Shown here: positions 46,085 to 55,787 of the stretch, in pieces
How positions within the stretch are numbered: position 1 is the stretch's first letter
How the letters are laid out: every line of letters starts with the position of its first letter
Source: Paenibacillus taihuensis
GTDB taxonomy: Bacteria > Bacillota > Bacilli > Paenibacillales > Paenibacillaceae
DNA: 64,000 nucleotides
NCBI RefSeq assembly: GCF_003386535.1
Contig: NZ_QTTN01000011.1
Location: 1 to 64,000 of the forward strand
Direction: 5' to 3'
The notes under the pieces: model-generated
Databases searched by the model: none
Told to the model about the DNA's origin: nothing
What the model saw: the letters and a program-made list of their open reading frames with translations, nothing else
Made by a program: the position numbers and the translations under genes

Positions 46085-47914
46085 TCAAGCGACATAGTAC
46101 TGTGCCTGCGCATTCCACAGCTCAGCATACTTCCCGCCCCGATCGGTTAACAGTTCATCGTGGGTGCCGCGTTGAATCAGCCGCCCCTCGTGAAACACGG
46201 CGATGTCATGACAGAACCGGCAAGAGGAGAGCCGGTGCGAGACGAAGATGGCTGTTTTGTCGCCGACTAACTCATTGAATCGGGAGTAGATTTCGAACTC
46301 GGCAATAGGGTCCAGAGCCGCCGTTGGTTCGTCTAGCACGACGAATGGCGCGTTTTTGTATAGCGCCCTGGCCAGAGCTGCCTTTTGCGCTTCGCCCCCT
46401 GAAATCTCGACGCCGTCGTCCGAAAAATCCTTGTGCAGGTAGGTTTCAAGCCCATTAGGCAGCTTCTTCAGCTTCTCTCCTAACCCCGCCAATATAAGCG
46501 ACTCCTCCGCCAATTCTGCGTCAACAACCTCGGAAGCGGCGACATTCTGGCCAAGCGAGAACGAATAGAGCTTAAAGTCTTGAAACACAACGCTGAACAT
46601 TCCCATATATGCCGAATAGTCGTACTCCCTAATATCGATGCCGTTTAAGGTAATGACACCCTCTGCAGGTTCATAAAGCCGGCATAGGAGCTTAATCATC
46701 GTGGTCTTGCCGCTGCCGTTCAACCCTACGACGGCAAGCCGCTCGCCGACATTGAACTTCATGCTAAGCTGCTGAATCGCATGGTGATCGGCTCCAGGAT
46801 ATTTAAACGACACGTTATGAAACTCAAACTCCAACTCTTCTTGCGGGATGGGTCTGTTGTTGCCACCGTTCTCGCGCATATGGTCCGGCAGGTCAAGATA
46901 GTCGAACAGCCGGATGAGATAGGGGTTGTTTGTAATGAAATTGCCCAGAACCGAAACAAGTTTGGCCAATGCGCCGACAACTCCGGTAACCGCGCCAATG
47001 TACTGCACCACGCTTCCTAACGGATACATGCCATATAGTGCCCGCAGTCCGATGAAGAGATAGACACAGCCGCCGAGCACGGCATTCATGGCTGCTGCCA
47101 AGGCGTTGTTTCTTCCGAACAATCCGAAAATCCGATACCAGAACTCCGCTCCAACCGATTTATTATAGTGATCCTCAATCGCGTGTGCTTGTTTGTACAG
47201 CCGTATGTCCTTCGCGGCATTCTTGGCCTGCATATATTCATTGAAGAACGTTACATAGGTGTTTGCCTTCGGATTCTCCTCAAACACCGTCTTCAGAATC
47301 CGCTCCTCCCTTTTCTTAATGACATAGGTGAAGGGAAGAATAAGCAGAATCAGAATAACCAGCAGTACGGTGGCAAACGGAGAGGTAATAAACGTCTGCT
47401 CATAGGATGAACTCGACGCAAACATGCCGTAAATCAGCACGATAGACGCGGTGAGCTCAAAAAGGGGCTGCAATAATTCCGGCAGACTGTAATGCAGGCG
47501 AAGAACGCCAAGTCCGTTGCCGTTGGATTTGGCTTCAATATCTGCTAACAGCTCATTATTATTCATATCTTCCACTTGATCGTAATTAAGCTCCATATAT
47601 CTGGACCCAAGAAAGAAATAGAAACGTACCCAGAGCGTATTGTTTAAGGTCGTAATTCGGCGCGATACCACGGCGTTTACAGCGGAGAAAACGAACGCAA
47701 GTCCTACTGCGAGCACAGTGTACAGCGTAATTCGCCCTGTGTCGCGCGCGCCAGCCAGCTCGTTAATGATCTGAGCAGACAGGAAGAGCACCATTAACGG
47801 CTGCACCGCATTGACGAAGGTGGAGACGATCGTGAGCGGAATATAGGTTGGCGTTAAGCGGTTTACAATGCCGTATCCGCGAATCAGGTTACGCCAGATG
47901 GAATGCGTCTTCAT
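46085..47914 (-). CDS. ABC exporter, fused membrane and ATPase domains (second of pair)
   Basis: A 609-residue half-transporter: an N-terminal membrane domain with about six segments, then an ATPase domain with Walker A GLNGSGKTT, signature ISGGEAQKAALARAL and Walker B PFVVLDEPTAALDP. The start (47912-47914) follows GGGGAGG and lies inside the end of the upstream ABC gene, overlapping it by 26 bases, so the two are translationally coupled. They probably form a heterodimeric exporter of drugs, lipids or peptides. Confidence 0.9.
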   Translation of the reverse strand: MKTHSIWRNLIRGYGIVNRLTPTYIPLTIVSTFVNAVQPLMVLFLSAQIINELAGARDTGRITLYTVLAVGLAFVFSAVNAVVSRRITTLNNTLWVRFYFFLGSRYMELNYDQVEDMNNNELLADIEAKSNGNGLGVLRLHYSLPELLQPLFELTASIVLIYGMFASSSSYEQTFITSPFATVLLVILILLILPFTYVIKKREERILKTVFEENPKANTYVTFFNEYMQAKNAAKDIRLYKQAHAIEDHYNKSVGAEFWYRIFGLFGRNNALAAAMNAVLGGCVYLFIGLRALYGMYPLGSVVQYIGAVTGVVGALAKLVSVLGNFITNNPYLIRLFDYLDLPDHMRENGGNNRPIPQEELEFEFHNVSFKYPGADHHAIQQLSMKFNVGERLAVVGLNGSGKTTMIKLLCRLYEPAEGVITLNGIDIREYDYSAYMGMFSVVFQDFKLYSFSLGQNVAASEVVDAELAEESLILAGLGEKLKKLPNGLETYLHKDFSDDGVEISGGEAQKAALARALYKNAPFVVLDEPTAALDPIAEFEIYSRFNELVGDKTAIFVSHRLSSCRFCHDIAVFHEGRLIQRGTHDELLTDRGGKYAELWNAQAQYYVA

Positions 47915-49730
47915 TTTCGGATACCTCCCCATCCTTATAGTAGTGGGACTGCACGTCAAACATCTCGGCATACTTCCCGCCGCTTCTCATCAGCTCATCA
48001 TGCGTGCCGCACTCCGCGATACCGCCGTCTTCGATCAGCAAGATTCTGTCGCAGAAACGCGTGCTTGCCAGCCTGTGGGAGATATAGATCGAAGTTCTGC
48101 CTGCGGTCAGCTCGGCGTAACGCTGATAGATTTCGCTCTCCGCGATCGGATCAAGCGCAGCGGTCGGCTCATCCAGGATAATAACCGGCGCGTCTTTATA
48201 GAGCGCTCGCGCCAGCGCCAGCTTCTGCTTCTCGCCGCCCGACAGCTCGATGGCGTCGTTGTGCACGCGGCGTACAAGAAGCGTAGACTCGCCCTTCGTA
48301 AGCCCGCTTACCTTATCCATAAGCCCGGACATCTCCAGGCATTTCCTCACCTTATCATATTCTGTATGATCCGGTGACTGCTGCGAAACATTGCCGGCTA
48401 TATCACAACAGAAGAGATGAATGTCTTGAAACACCGTAGAGAAGAGCGAGAAATATTCGTCTCTGTTATAGCGCGTAACATCGACGCCACCAAGCGTAAT
48501 CACGCCGTCTGTCGGCTTATAAAGCCCGCACAGGAGCTTGATCAACGTCGTCTTGCCCGCTCCGTTTGCCCCGACAATGGCAATCCGCTCTCCCGGCTTA
48601 ATTTCAAGATTGATACCATGCAGGGTCGGTTTCTCTGCCTCTGGATAGGTATATCCGACGTCTGTCAGCGTGATTGCAGGCGGGAGCAGATCACCGGACG
48701 GCAGCTTATGACCGGCATCGGTATTTGAAAGATCAGGCACGTCAAGATAGGCTCGAATGTCCGACATCTCGCTTAACGATCGCATAAGCTCGCTTGCATT
48801 TTTCAATATGCCCGATAACCAACCCGCAAAGGCGCCAATGGCCGCAAACACGAGCACGAAATTGCCTAAGCTCATCTTGTCGTTCAGCAGCAAGTAAATA
48901 AGAAACGCGTACGCGGCACCGTCACGTATGAGACTGAGCACCGCATCCGAGAGCTGAGCCTTCATATCACCCGTCGCTACCTCATGCTCTTTTTTGGTGC
49001 TTCTCATGAGTACGCTTTGAAAAACACCTCGGATCAAGCTGCCAAGGTCATATAGCCGCACATCTTTCCCTCCGGACGGCTCTTTCGATACCTTCTGGAT
49101 GTACCACAGCTTGCCATGAAGCTTTGACCGTTCTTCACGCGTCTCCTTTTCCGTTTTGCGTGCGCGGGACAGCGCCAGCCAATTGATCCCCGCAGAAACA
49201 GCGAGAAAGATAATAATGAGAGGGTGTACCGTCACAATGACGAACCCATAGGCGAGAAAACCCAATACGTTCATGAGAAGCTGTGACAGGTTGCGCGGAA
49301 TGTTGGAGGCGGGCGAGTGGTTGCTTTGCATGGCACGCCACGCCTTCTCGCCGAGCTTCGCGTAACCAGGACTCTCAAGCACCTCGTAGTCCATATGGAG
49401 ATGCTTATGCATGGTCGTTTGAAGGATTTTCAAAATGCTGATGGTTCCTACAGATTCAGTGGTCATGAGATCGGCATAGCTTTTCATGCAGCTCAGCACC
49501 GCCAGAAGCAGCGCCATTCCACCCACCGACAATATAAACTCACCCGGTGCGACATGCGCAATGATTCGATCAATGACAATTTTGGGCATAAGAATACTTA
49601 CAAAAGGCAGTCCGACACCGACGAGCGCGGAGATGACGCAGCAAATTAGAGTTAGCGGTCTTGCCCGCCAGTGCTGCCGCATGGAATAACGGATGTTGGA
49701 CCAAGCGGAGTAGGTAACTCCATTCTCCAT
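47889..49730 (-). CDS. ABC exporter, fused membrane and ATPase domains (first of pair)
   Basis: A 613-residue half-transporter. After the membrane domain come Walker A VGANGAGKTT, signature ELSGGEKQKLALARAL and Walker B VIILDEPTAALDP. The start is given as the ATG at 49728-49730, 13 bases after a GGAGGG site; a GTG two codons upstream has tighter spacing and could be the true start. A longer upstream frame lacks a ribosome site. It overlaps the second half-transporter and likely dimerises with it. Confidence 0.88.
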   Translation of the reverse strand: MENGVTYSAWSNIRYSMRQHWRARPLTLICCVISALVGVGLPFVSILMPKIVIDRIIAHVAPGEFILSVGGMALLLAVLSCMKSYADLMTTESVGTISILKILQTTMHKHLHMDYEVLESPGYAKLGEKAWRAMQSNHSPASNIPRNLSQLLMNVLGFLAYGFVIVTVHPLIIIFLAVSAGINWLALSRARKTEKETREERSKLHGKLWYIQKVSKEPSGGKDVRLYDLGSLIRGVFQSVLMRSTKKEHEVATGDMKAQLSDAVLSLIRDGAAYAFLIYLLLNDKMSLGNFVLVFAAIGAFAGWLSGILKNASELMRSLSEMSDIRAYLDVPDLSNTDAGHKLPSGDLLPPAITLTDVGYTYPEAEKPTLHGINLEIKPGERIAIVGANGAGKTTLIKLLCGLYKPTDGVITLGGVDVTRYNRDEYFSLFSTVFQDIHLFCCDIAGNVSQQSPDHTEYDKVRKCLEMSGLMDKVSGLTKGESTLLVRRVHNDAIELSGGEKQKLALARALYKDAPVIILDEPTAALDPIAESEIYQRYAELTAGRTSIYISHRLASTRFCDRILLIEDGGIAECGTHDELMRSGGKYAEMFDVQSHYYKDGEVSENEDAFHLA

Positions 49731-49974
49731 TGACACTTTACTCCCTCCTAATGGTAGTTGCAGATTTAGAGTTAATGCGTAATTACAGTTTTTGGTGAAA
49801 CTGCGCAGTTGGCTTTGCCTTGAACAGCATAGCACGCACGCGAATATCGACCTATCAAGCATTAGTTGAAACGGTGGTTATGGGGGAATTCAACTGTTGG
49901 TAGAACGAATGAGATCAATATGCCACTAGGATAGTTCTCCTTCTTCCATAATTATCCTTCCAATTATAAAAAAA

Positions 49975-50002
49975 AGCTGCTCAGGTCACCACCTGTGCAG
50001 CT
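49975..50002 (-). terminator. hairpin terminator of a lost gene
   Basis: Arms AGCTGC.CAGGT and ACCTG.GCAGCT are followed on the minus strand by TTTTTTTTATAATTG. It lies after a GH3 3' remnant and resembles the GH3 gene's own terminator at 50507-50533. Confidence 0.7.
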
Positions 50003-50039
50003 GTACAATAGAACAATTATTTCCCAACAAACTGGAGAT

Positions 50040-50095
50040 TCAGCGCCGGCTGAACGGATTTAGCTCCGACAGGGTGAGCAACTCCCTCCCTACTT
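50040..50095 (-). pseudogene. 3' remnant of a duplicated GH3 gene
   Basis: On the minus strand LLTLSELNPFSRR followed by a stop mirrors the C-terminus of the intact GH3 gene (PLTLSEQYPFGWRR). A related terminator follows. Only the last codons are left, so the rest has been deleted. Confidence 0.6.
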
Positions 50096-50152
50096 CAACT
50101 GGAAAAGCTCTATGTTTGGATCGAGAGAACAATAGCAGAAAGGCCAAAAAAG

Positions 50153-50457
50153 CCGAGAGAGGCTAGTGGGATCTCTCAGCTCATTTGTTTGGTGGTTTAC
50201 GTGCTGAAAGGTCGAATCGGGAACTCTCAGAGGCATTTCGTCTTGGTATGCGGTTTGGGTAAACCATGAGAGAGCCAGTTTGGAGGTTCTCTCGATTCCT
50301 AATTCGCGCGTTTTCGCTACTGAGAGAACGTATTTGTTCTCTCGGCTAGGCTACGCCTGCCATTTCAGCTTACTTTACTACTGAGAGAACGTATGCGTCC
50401 TCTCTGCTCCAGTTCCATGCGATTTCACCGCTGAGAGAACCTATATGTTCTCTCGCG
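50153..50457. repeat. second GAGAG-stem hairpin array
   Basis: At least six hairpins occur at about 50153, 50200, 50270, 50320, 50381 and 50431. The later ones read CTGAGAGAACGTATTTGTTCTCTCGG and close variants, preceded by GCGTTTTCGCTA, TTTCACCG or similar. Stems differ from the 9-kb array (GAGAGAAC/GTTCTCTC here) but are paired. No gene was seen between 50096 and 50545 apart from the repeats. Confidence 0.75.
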
Positions 50458-50506
50458 TGCGCCACTCAGCTAATCAAGTGTCTATGAGTTGGATCTGAAA
50501 AAAAAA

Positions 50507-50533
50507 CTGCACAGGCGATATTCGCCTGTGCAG
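50507..50533 (-). terminator. terminator of the GH3 operon
   Basis: Perfect arms CTGCACAGGCGA and TCGCCTGTGCAG are followed on the minus strand by nine T residues. It lies 12 bases past the GH3 stop. Confidence 0.95.
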
Positions 50534-50545
50534 CTATTCTATCAA

Positions 50546-52144
50546 CTATTGACGACGCCAGCCGAACGGATATTGCTCCGACAGCGTCAGCGGCAGCTTG
50601 CCCTGCGGCTCGAACTCGCCGAGCAGCGCACGGGCTGCGGACTCGAGTGCGAGCGGGCGGCATTCGTACACCGCGAGGAATGCCGACACCTCCGGGTACA
50701 CGAGCAGGTCGAGCGGGTTACGCACCGACACCGCGACGGTCCGATCCGCCGCCGCGGCAAGCAGCTGCGCCGCGGCCTCGCGCTCGTCCGCATGCTTCGC
50801 CGCATCGTAGCTGACGAATACGATTTGCTCGAATGCGTCCAAACCTTCGAGCGCATCGTCAGCCCCGATGCGCCGCTCGGACACCTCAGGCATGCGCGAC
50901 GCTAGCCGTCCGCCGAGCGTGCCGTCATCGGTCAACAGCTCGTCTGCATCCGATACGGCAACGATGGCCGGCCAGAGCACGAGCGTTCGCGCTCCCCGCT
51001 TCAGCGGCAGCAGCCCCGCTTCATTCTTCACCAGCGTCACCGACGCTTCGCTCCAGCTCCGAGCAGCTTCTTGCTGGTCCGGCGTATTCAGCTGCGGCTC
51101 AACCGAAGCCCACTCCCCAAGCGGCTTCCCGACTTCCCGCTTCGCTTTCAGCTTCATAATCCGCAAAAGCGAAGCATCGATGCGCTCCTCCGTCAGCTCG
51201 CCGCTCTCGACCGCTGCAACTACGGCTTCCAGTGCCGCACGCTGCTTCGAAGCCGTGTGGCAGATCAGCACCATATCCGCTCCCGCTTGCAGCGCCATAA
51301 TCGCCCCGCGCGCCGGACCGTAGAACGTGTCAATCGCGTTCATCTCCAGGCAATCCGTCACAATAACGCCTTCGTAGCCGATTTCTTCGCGAAGCAAACC
51401 GCTAAGCACCGACTTTGATAAAGTCGAAGGAACACCGGACGGATCCAGCGCCGGTAAGCAAACATGCGCCGTCATAATCATATCCGTCTCTGGCGCTGCC
51501 ATGCGGAACGGCACGAGCTCAATCGCCTCCAGCCGCTCGCGGTCATGCGGCAATACAGGCAAATCCCGGTGTGAGTCGACGCTCGTATCGCCGTGTCCAG
51601 GGAAATGCTTGATCGTCGCGGATACGCCTGACCGCTGATAGCCGCGAACGGCAGCAAGGCCCAGCTCGCCGACCACTTCAGGCCGGTCGCTGTACGAACG
51701 AACATTGATAACCGGATTATCCGGGTTATTGTTGACGTCCACGCACGGCGCGTAGTTCAAGTTGATGCCGACCGCGCGCAGCTGCTCGCCGGTAATCGCC
51801 GCCGTCTCGAACACGCCGCCAGCCGAACCCGCTGCGCCAAGCGCCATGTTGCCCGGCATCAGCGTAACGCCGCGAACCAGACGCGACACCATGCCGCCCT
51901 CTTGGTCGACGGCGATGAACATCGGCGTTTTGCCCGCGCGCTCTGCCGTTTCCATCAGACTGACAGAAAGCTCGTGCACCTGCTTCGCATCGACGATGTT
52001 GCGCGTGAAGTAGATAATGCCACCGACGCCATATTCTTCGATCAACGCTTCAATGTCCGCTGACGGACGCTGCCCGTGAAATCCGAATACGAACAGCTGC
52101 CCTATTTTCTCCCGTAAACTGTATTGCCGCCAATGCTCTCCCAT
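50546..52144 (-). CDS. GH3 beta-N-acetylglucosaminidase (NagZ-like)
   Basis: A 532-residue family-3 enzyme. The segment KHFPGHGDTSVDSHRDLP (about 175-192) contains the flexible loop with the His/Asp dyad used by beta-N-acetylglucosaminidases, and GVIVTDCLEMNAID holds the nucleophile Asp. A second alpha/beta domain follows. It would release GlcNAc from muropeptides or chito-oligosaccharides. No signal peptide is seen. The start chosen is the ATG at 52142-52144 after GAGGTG; a GTG at 52199-52201 overlapping the response-regulator stop has a possible site too. It is the last gene of an operon with a binding protein and two-component system. Confidence 0.88.
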   Translation of the reverse strand: MGEHWRQYSLREKIGQLFVFGFHGQRPSADIEALIEEYGVGGIIYFTRNIVDAKQVHELSVSLMETAERAGKTPMFIAVDQEGGMVSRLVRGVTLMPGNMALGAAGSAGGVFETAAITGEQLRAVGINLNYAPCVDVNNNPDNPVINVRSYSDRPEVVGELGLAAVRGYQRSGVSATIKHFPGHGDTSVDSHRDLPVLPHDRERLEAIELVPFRMAAPETDMIMTAHVCLPALDPSGVPSTLSKSVLSGLLREEIGYEGVIVTDCLEMNAIDTFYGPARGAIMALQAGADMVLICHTASKQRAALEAVVAAVESGELTEERIDASLLRIMKLKAKREVGKPLGEWASVEPQLNTPDQQEAARSWSEASVTLVKNEAGLLPLKRGARTLVLWPAIVAVSDADELLTDDGTLGGRLASRMPEVSERRIGADDALEGLDAFEQIVFVSYDAAKHADEREAAAQLLAAAADRTVAVSVRNPLDLLVYPEVSAFLAVYECRPLALESAARALLGEFEPQGKLPLTLSEQYPFGWRRQ

Positions 52145-52191
52145 GTCTTGCACCTCTTCATCCGTTATGTACGTTTGCTCAGCCTGACACT

Positions 52192-53856
52192 CTAACGCCA
52201 CTCGTCCGGCTCCTCTTCCATCGCGAGCGGACCTGTTCCCCCTTGCAGAGCCATGCGATATTCCGTCGGATTCTGACCCGTGTACTTGATGAACACTTTC
52301 GTAAAATACCGCCGCTCCGCATAGCCGACTTCCTTCGCAATCTGCACAACGCTCTTCGGCGTCTCCAGCAGCAGCGACTTCGCCGTTTCCATACGCTGGC
52401 GCGTAATATACTCGATTAACGTTTCCCCATACGTCTGCTTGAACAGCAAGCTAAAATGCGACGTCGACAGCCCCACATGCGTCGCCGCTTCCTCCACGCT
52501 AAGGTCCCGGAACAGATGGCGGTCGATGAACTGCTTCGCATCTGCCATTTGGCGCTCGGAATGCTTGCGCTTGTCTGTCGTTCGCGCGACACCCTCATTG
52601 GAAGCCTGACGAATAGCGGCGAACAAATCTTTCACGCTAAAATGCAAATCCATCTTCCGCCACAGCGCCTCTTCCAGCTCTCGCGGCAGCAGATCCGCTT
52701 CTTTCAGCTCGCGCATCAGATGGAGCGCAAGGAAATGCAGCAGCGGCTTTAATCGTCCCTCAGCGCCTCCGCCTGCCTTGTGCAGCTGATCGGCAATCCG
52801 CTTCTGCTCCTCGTCAACGCCGAATGCATCGCCGCGCTTCATCGCGCCGATAAGCCGCTCCGCGATATCCCACAGCGTTCGGCCGGTTTCGAAGCCGCCG
52901 GCAAGCTCGCTGCCGAAGAACGCGATCGGCACCGTGTCCGTCGACAGCTGCATCCCGCGCTGCACCGCTTTATAGGCAGCTGACAGCTCCGTCATCGCCG
53001 CCACTTTATCGTAGATGCCCGCATGGAGCTGCAACTTCGCGTTGCTCTTCACAGAGGCGAGCAGCATATCCGCCCACTGTTTCATTTGCACGGCGTCCGG
53101 CGCTTTGCCCTTCTCCGGCTCCAATCGGTTGCCTTGAATAAGGGCGCACCACTCGCCATCGCGCATTTGAATGACCGCGTGCTGGAGCTGAGCCAGCTGC
53201 AGCGTCTCGCGGAGCACGTTACAGACGGCAAAATTCCACATCTTGCGCTCTTTCTTCTGCCACTCCCGCCAGTCCTTCGCATCCTCAGAGCCTGCGTCGA
53301 TATCGAGTACGATCACGGTGTACTGCGGATCGCGCAGCCACTGCTCCTGCCCCGCCATCAGCCAGTTGTCCGGTGTAATGTCGGTATAGTCGAGCAGCAC
53401 GTCGTACAGGATTTTCTCATTGGCAAGGTCGATCATCTTGTCCAGCTTGCGCTGCTCTTCCTTGAGCTGCAGCCGTTTGCTGCGCTGCTCCGACATCACT
53501 CTCGCAATGACGCCGGTCAATTCATCATAAGGAATCGGCTTGAGGATATAATCCTTCACGCCATACTGGATCGCGGACCTCGTATAGGAAAAGTCCTGAT
53601 AACCCGTCAGCATAATCACGTCACACGCAATAGCCTGCTCCCGAATGTGGCGGACGAGCTCCAGTCCGTCCATGACCGGCATCCGAATATCGCACAGCAC
53701 CAGATCGGCCGGGTTCGCCTGCAGCAGCTCCAGCGCCTCGACGCCGTTCTTCGCTGTTCCTATTATTTCGAGCCCAAGCATACTCCACGGGATAGCCTTC
53801 TCCAAGTTCCGCGTAATATGTTGTTCGTCATCAACGAGCAGCACTTTGCCATTCAT
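52192..53856 (-). CDS. response regulator, AraC family (YesN type)
   Basis: A 554-residue regulator. The receiver domain (VLLVDDEQHI, phosphoacceptor Asp56 in VLCDIRMPVMDG) is followed by a long middle region and a C-terminal AraC double HTH (DLSVEEAATHVGLSTSHFSLLFKQ, AKEVGYAERRYFTKVF). It pairs with the histidine kinase directly upstream (start/stop almost touching). The YesM/YesN type usually controls sugar uptake genes. The start is the ATG after AGAGGTG; the frame also has a GTG two codons earlier. Confidence 0.93.
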   Translation of the reverse strand: MNGKVLLVDDEQHITRNLEKAIPWSMLGLEIIGTAKNGVEALELLQANPADLVLCDIRMPVMDGLELVRHIREQAIACDVIMLTGYQDFSYTRSAIQYGVKDYILKPIPYDELTGVIARVMSEQRSKRLQLKEEQRKLDKMIDLANEKILYDVLLDYTDITPDNWLMAGQEQWLRDPQYTVIVLDIDAGSEDAKDWREWQKKERKMWNFAVCNVLRETLQLAQLQHAVIQMRDGEWCALIQGNRLEPEKGKAPDAVQMKQWADMLLASVKSNAKLQLHAGIYDKVAAMTELSAAYKAVQRGMQLSTDTVPIAFFGSELAGGFETGRTLWDIAERLIGAMKRGDAFGVDEEQKRIADQLHKAGGGAEGRLKPLLHFLALHLMRELKEADLLPRELEEALWRKMDLHFSVKDLFAAIRQASNEGVARTTDKRKHSERQMADAKQFIDRHLFRDLSVEEAATHVGLSTSHFSLLFKQTYGETLIEYITRQRMETAKSLLLETPKSVVQIAKEVGYAERRYFTKVFIKYTGQNPTEYRMALQGGTGPLAMEEEPDEWR

Positions 53857-53858
53857 AT

Positions 53859-55679
53859 TCACTGATCACCTCTGCTTCGCGGTATCTTAATGCGGATCAT
53901 CGTGCCGAATCCTTCATAGCTGCACATCATCAAGCCGTACTTTGGACCATAATGAATGCGCAGCCGGTCTGCAACGTTATGCAGTCCAAGTCCGCGCCGC
54001 TCGCCTTGCTCCGCGACACTAAGATCGAGGTCGATATCCCCCATCGGCTCAGGCTCTAGTCCATTGACCCGTTTCAGCGCCGCTTCATCCATGCCGATGC
54101 CATTGTCTGTAATTGTGAATACCACTGCCCCATCCTCGAGTGCTATGGAAATGCGGATCAAGCCAGCGTAATCAATGCCTTCGAACCCATGCTGAATGCT
54201 GTTCTCGACAAGCGGCTGAAGGGTCAGCTTCAGTATCGCATCATGCAGCACCTCATCCGGAATATCCAGCTCATAGCTGAACAGATCCTCGAAGCGGTAT
54301 TTTTGAATCTCCAAGTAGCTGCGAACATGTTCAATCTCTTGGCGTACCGTAATAATTTCAGAATGATGCATGCTTGTTCGGAGCAAAATGCTCAATCTCC
54401 TCACCATCTGCATGATCTTGCCGCCTTCGTTCTGAGCCGCGAGCGCATTGATCGATTCCAACGTGTTGAAGAGAAAATGAGGCTTTATCTGCGCTTGCAT
54501 GAGCATCATCTCTGCGTGCTGCTTCCGTTCCTGCTCTGTCCGCACCTCGCCGAGGAGCCGGCCGATACGCTCGATCATGCTGTTAAAACTGTTAGCGAGC
54601 AGCAGCGTCTCATCCTTGCCGCTGGCCGGCACGCGAATGTCCAGCATCCCTTGCTCGACGAGGCGCATTTTGCGAACAACGCGAATGATGGCTTTTGCCA
54701 CGGGATTCACGAAGAAGATATTGAACAGGATTGCGAAAATCAAGCAGAGCAGCGTTATGCCGCCAATCCACTGCACGAACCGGACATTCTCCTTTGAAAG
54801 CGATTGCCACGATTTGATGGACACGAGAATCCACCCGCTCCGATCGAGATTGTACGCAGTGACGAGCGAATCCTCATGATTGAATTTGGCGCGATAGCTC
54901 GCGTAACGTTCCGTCTTCTCGAGCGGCAGCGAAACTTGACTGCTTGCAAGCATGCCTTCGATTTGATGCTGGCTGTCCATCATGACAAGCCCGTTCTTGT
55001 TAATAATCAGATAGCGCGTCTGCGTCTGTTTCTCTCCGGTTAACGTAAAGTCCTGCAGCATGCTGTCGACTTCATCCGACTTCACTTGGATGACCATTAC
55101 GCCGGAATCGTTGAACGAATTCATATCTTTCACAAGTCGAATTTGTGTGAACAGCGCTGCGCCTGTTCCCGTAAGCCCCGGCTGCTCATAAGGGCCGATC
55201 CAGAATTGGCGGCCGCCAAGCTCCACCACCTCCGGGAAAATCGCATGCGTCTGCAGCATTTCGAGCGTGATGTTCTTGAATGTCGTCGGGTCATTACGGT
55301 AGGAACGGAACGTGGTGCCGTCTCTGCCGTAGAGGACAAGCATACTAAGCGCCGGATTCTGAGAGAGCACCGTGTCTCGGAGCGACTTCTCGTATTGGCT
55401 GATCGCAATAAGCCGGCTCGCATCATTCACTGAATTGCGAGAACTGCGCAGCGCATCCTGCACCGTGGCATTCGTCACAGCCGCATCCGTAAGCTGATCG
55501 AGCTCATTGAAGAAATAGCGGATATTGCCTCCTACCGCCTTCAGCGTAATTTCCGTCTGTTCGCTGTACTTTTTCTCTAGCAGACGCTCCGAATTCAGGA
55601 AGGATACAATGCCAAGGCATATAAGAGGAGCAACGATCAGCGCTATAAAAGCTAGCAGCAGCTTCGGACGCAAGTTCAT
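53859..55679 (-). CDS. sensor histidine kinase (YesM type)
   Basis: A 606-residue membrane sensor. A first membrane segment near residues 7-30, a large extracellular sensing region, a second membrane segment near 285-305, a HAMP linker, then a His_kinase/LytS-type core with the phospho-His region QIKPHFLFNTLESINAL, N-box LVENSIQHGFEG, and ATP sites DNGIGMDE and GLGLHNVADRL. It signals to the YesN-type regulator just downstream. The start ATG lies after AAGGAG. Confidence 0.93.
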   Translation of the reverse strand: MNLRPKLLLAFIALIVAPLICLGIVSFLNSERLLEKKYSEQTEITLKAVGGNIRYFFNELDQLTDAAVTNATVQDALRSSRNSVNDASRLIAISQYEKSLRDTVLSQNPALSMLVLYGRDGTTFRSYRNDPTTFKNITLEMLQTHAIFPEVVELGGRQFWIGPYEQPGLTGTGAALFTQIRLVKDMNSFNDSGVMVIQVKSDEVDSMLQDFTLTGEKQTQTRYLIINKNGLVMMDSQHQIEGMLASSQVSLPLEKTERYASYRAKFNHEDSLVTAYNLDRSGWILVSIKSWQSLSKENVRFVQWIGGITLLCLIFAILFNIFFVNPVAKAIIRVVRKMRLVEQGMLDIRVPASGKDETLLLANSFNSMIERIGRLLGEVRTEQERKQHAEMMLMQAQIKPHFLFNTLESINALAAQNEGGKIMQMVRRLSILLRTSMHHSEIITVRQEIEHVRSYLEIQKYRFEDLFSYELDIPDEVLHDAILKLTLQPLVENSIQHGFEGIDYAGLIRISIALEDGAVVFTITDNGIGMDEAALKRVNGLEPEPMGDIDLDLSVAEQGERRGLGLHNVADRLRIHYGPKYGLMMCSYEGFGTMIRIKIPRSRGDQ

Positions 55680-55766
55680 AGGGGCGACGGCTCCTTTTGT
55701 CGATTTAAATAAGCGTCTATGTAAGCTGAAATGGGATGGGAATTGCTTATGTGCAGTATACCAGAA

Positions 55767-55784
55767 GGAACGCACGCTCGTTCC
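55767..55784 (-). terminator. short hairpin after the binding-protein gene
   Basis: Arms GGAACG and CGTTCC, followed on the minus strand by TTCTGG. It is a weak structure between the binding-protein and kinase genes and may limit readthrough. Confidence 0.35.
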
Positions 55785-55787
55785 GTG

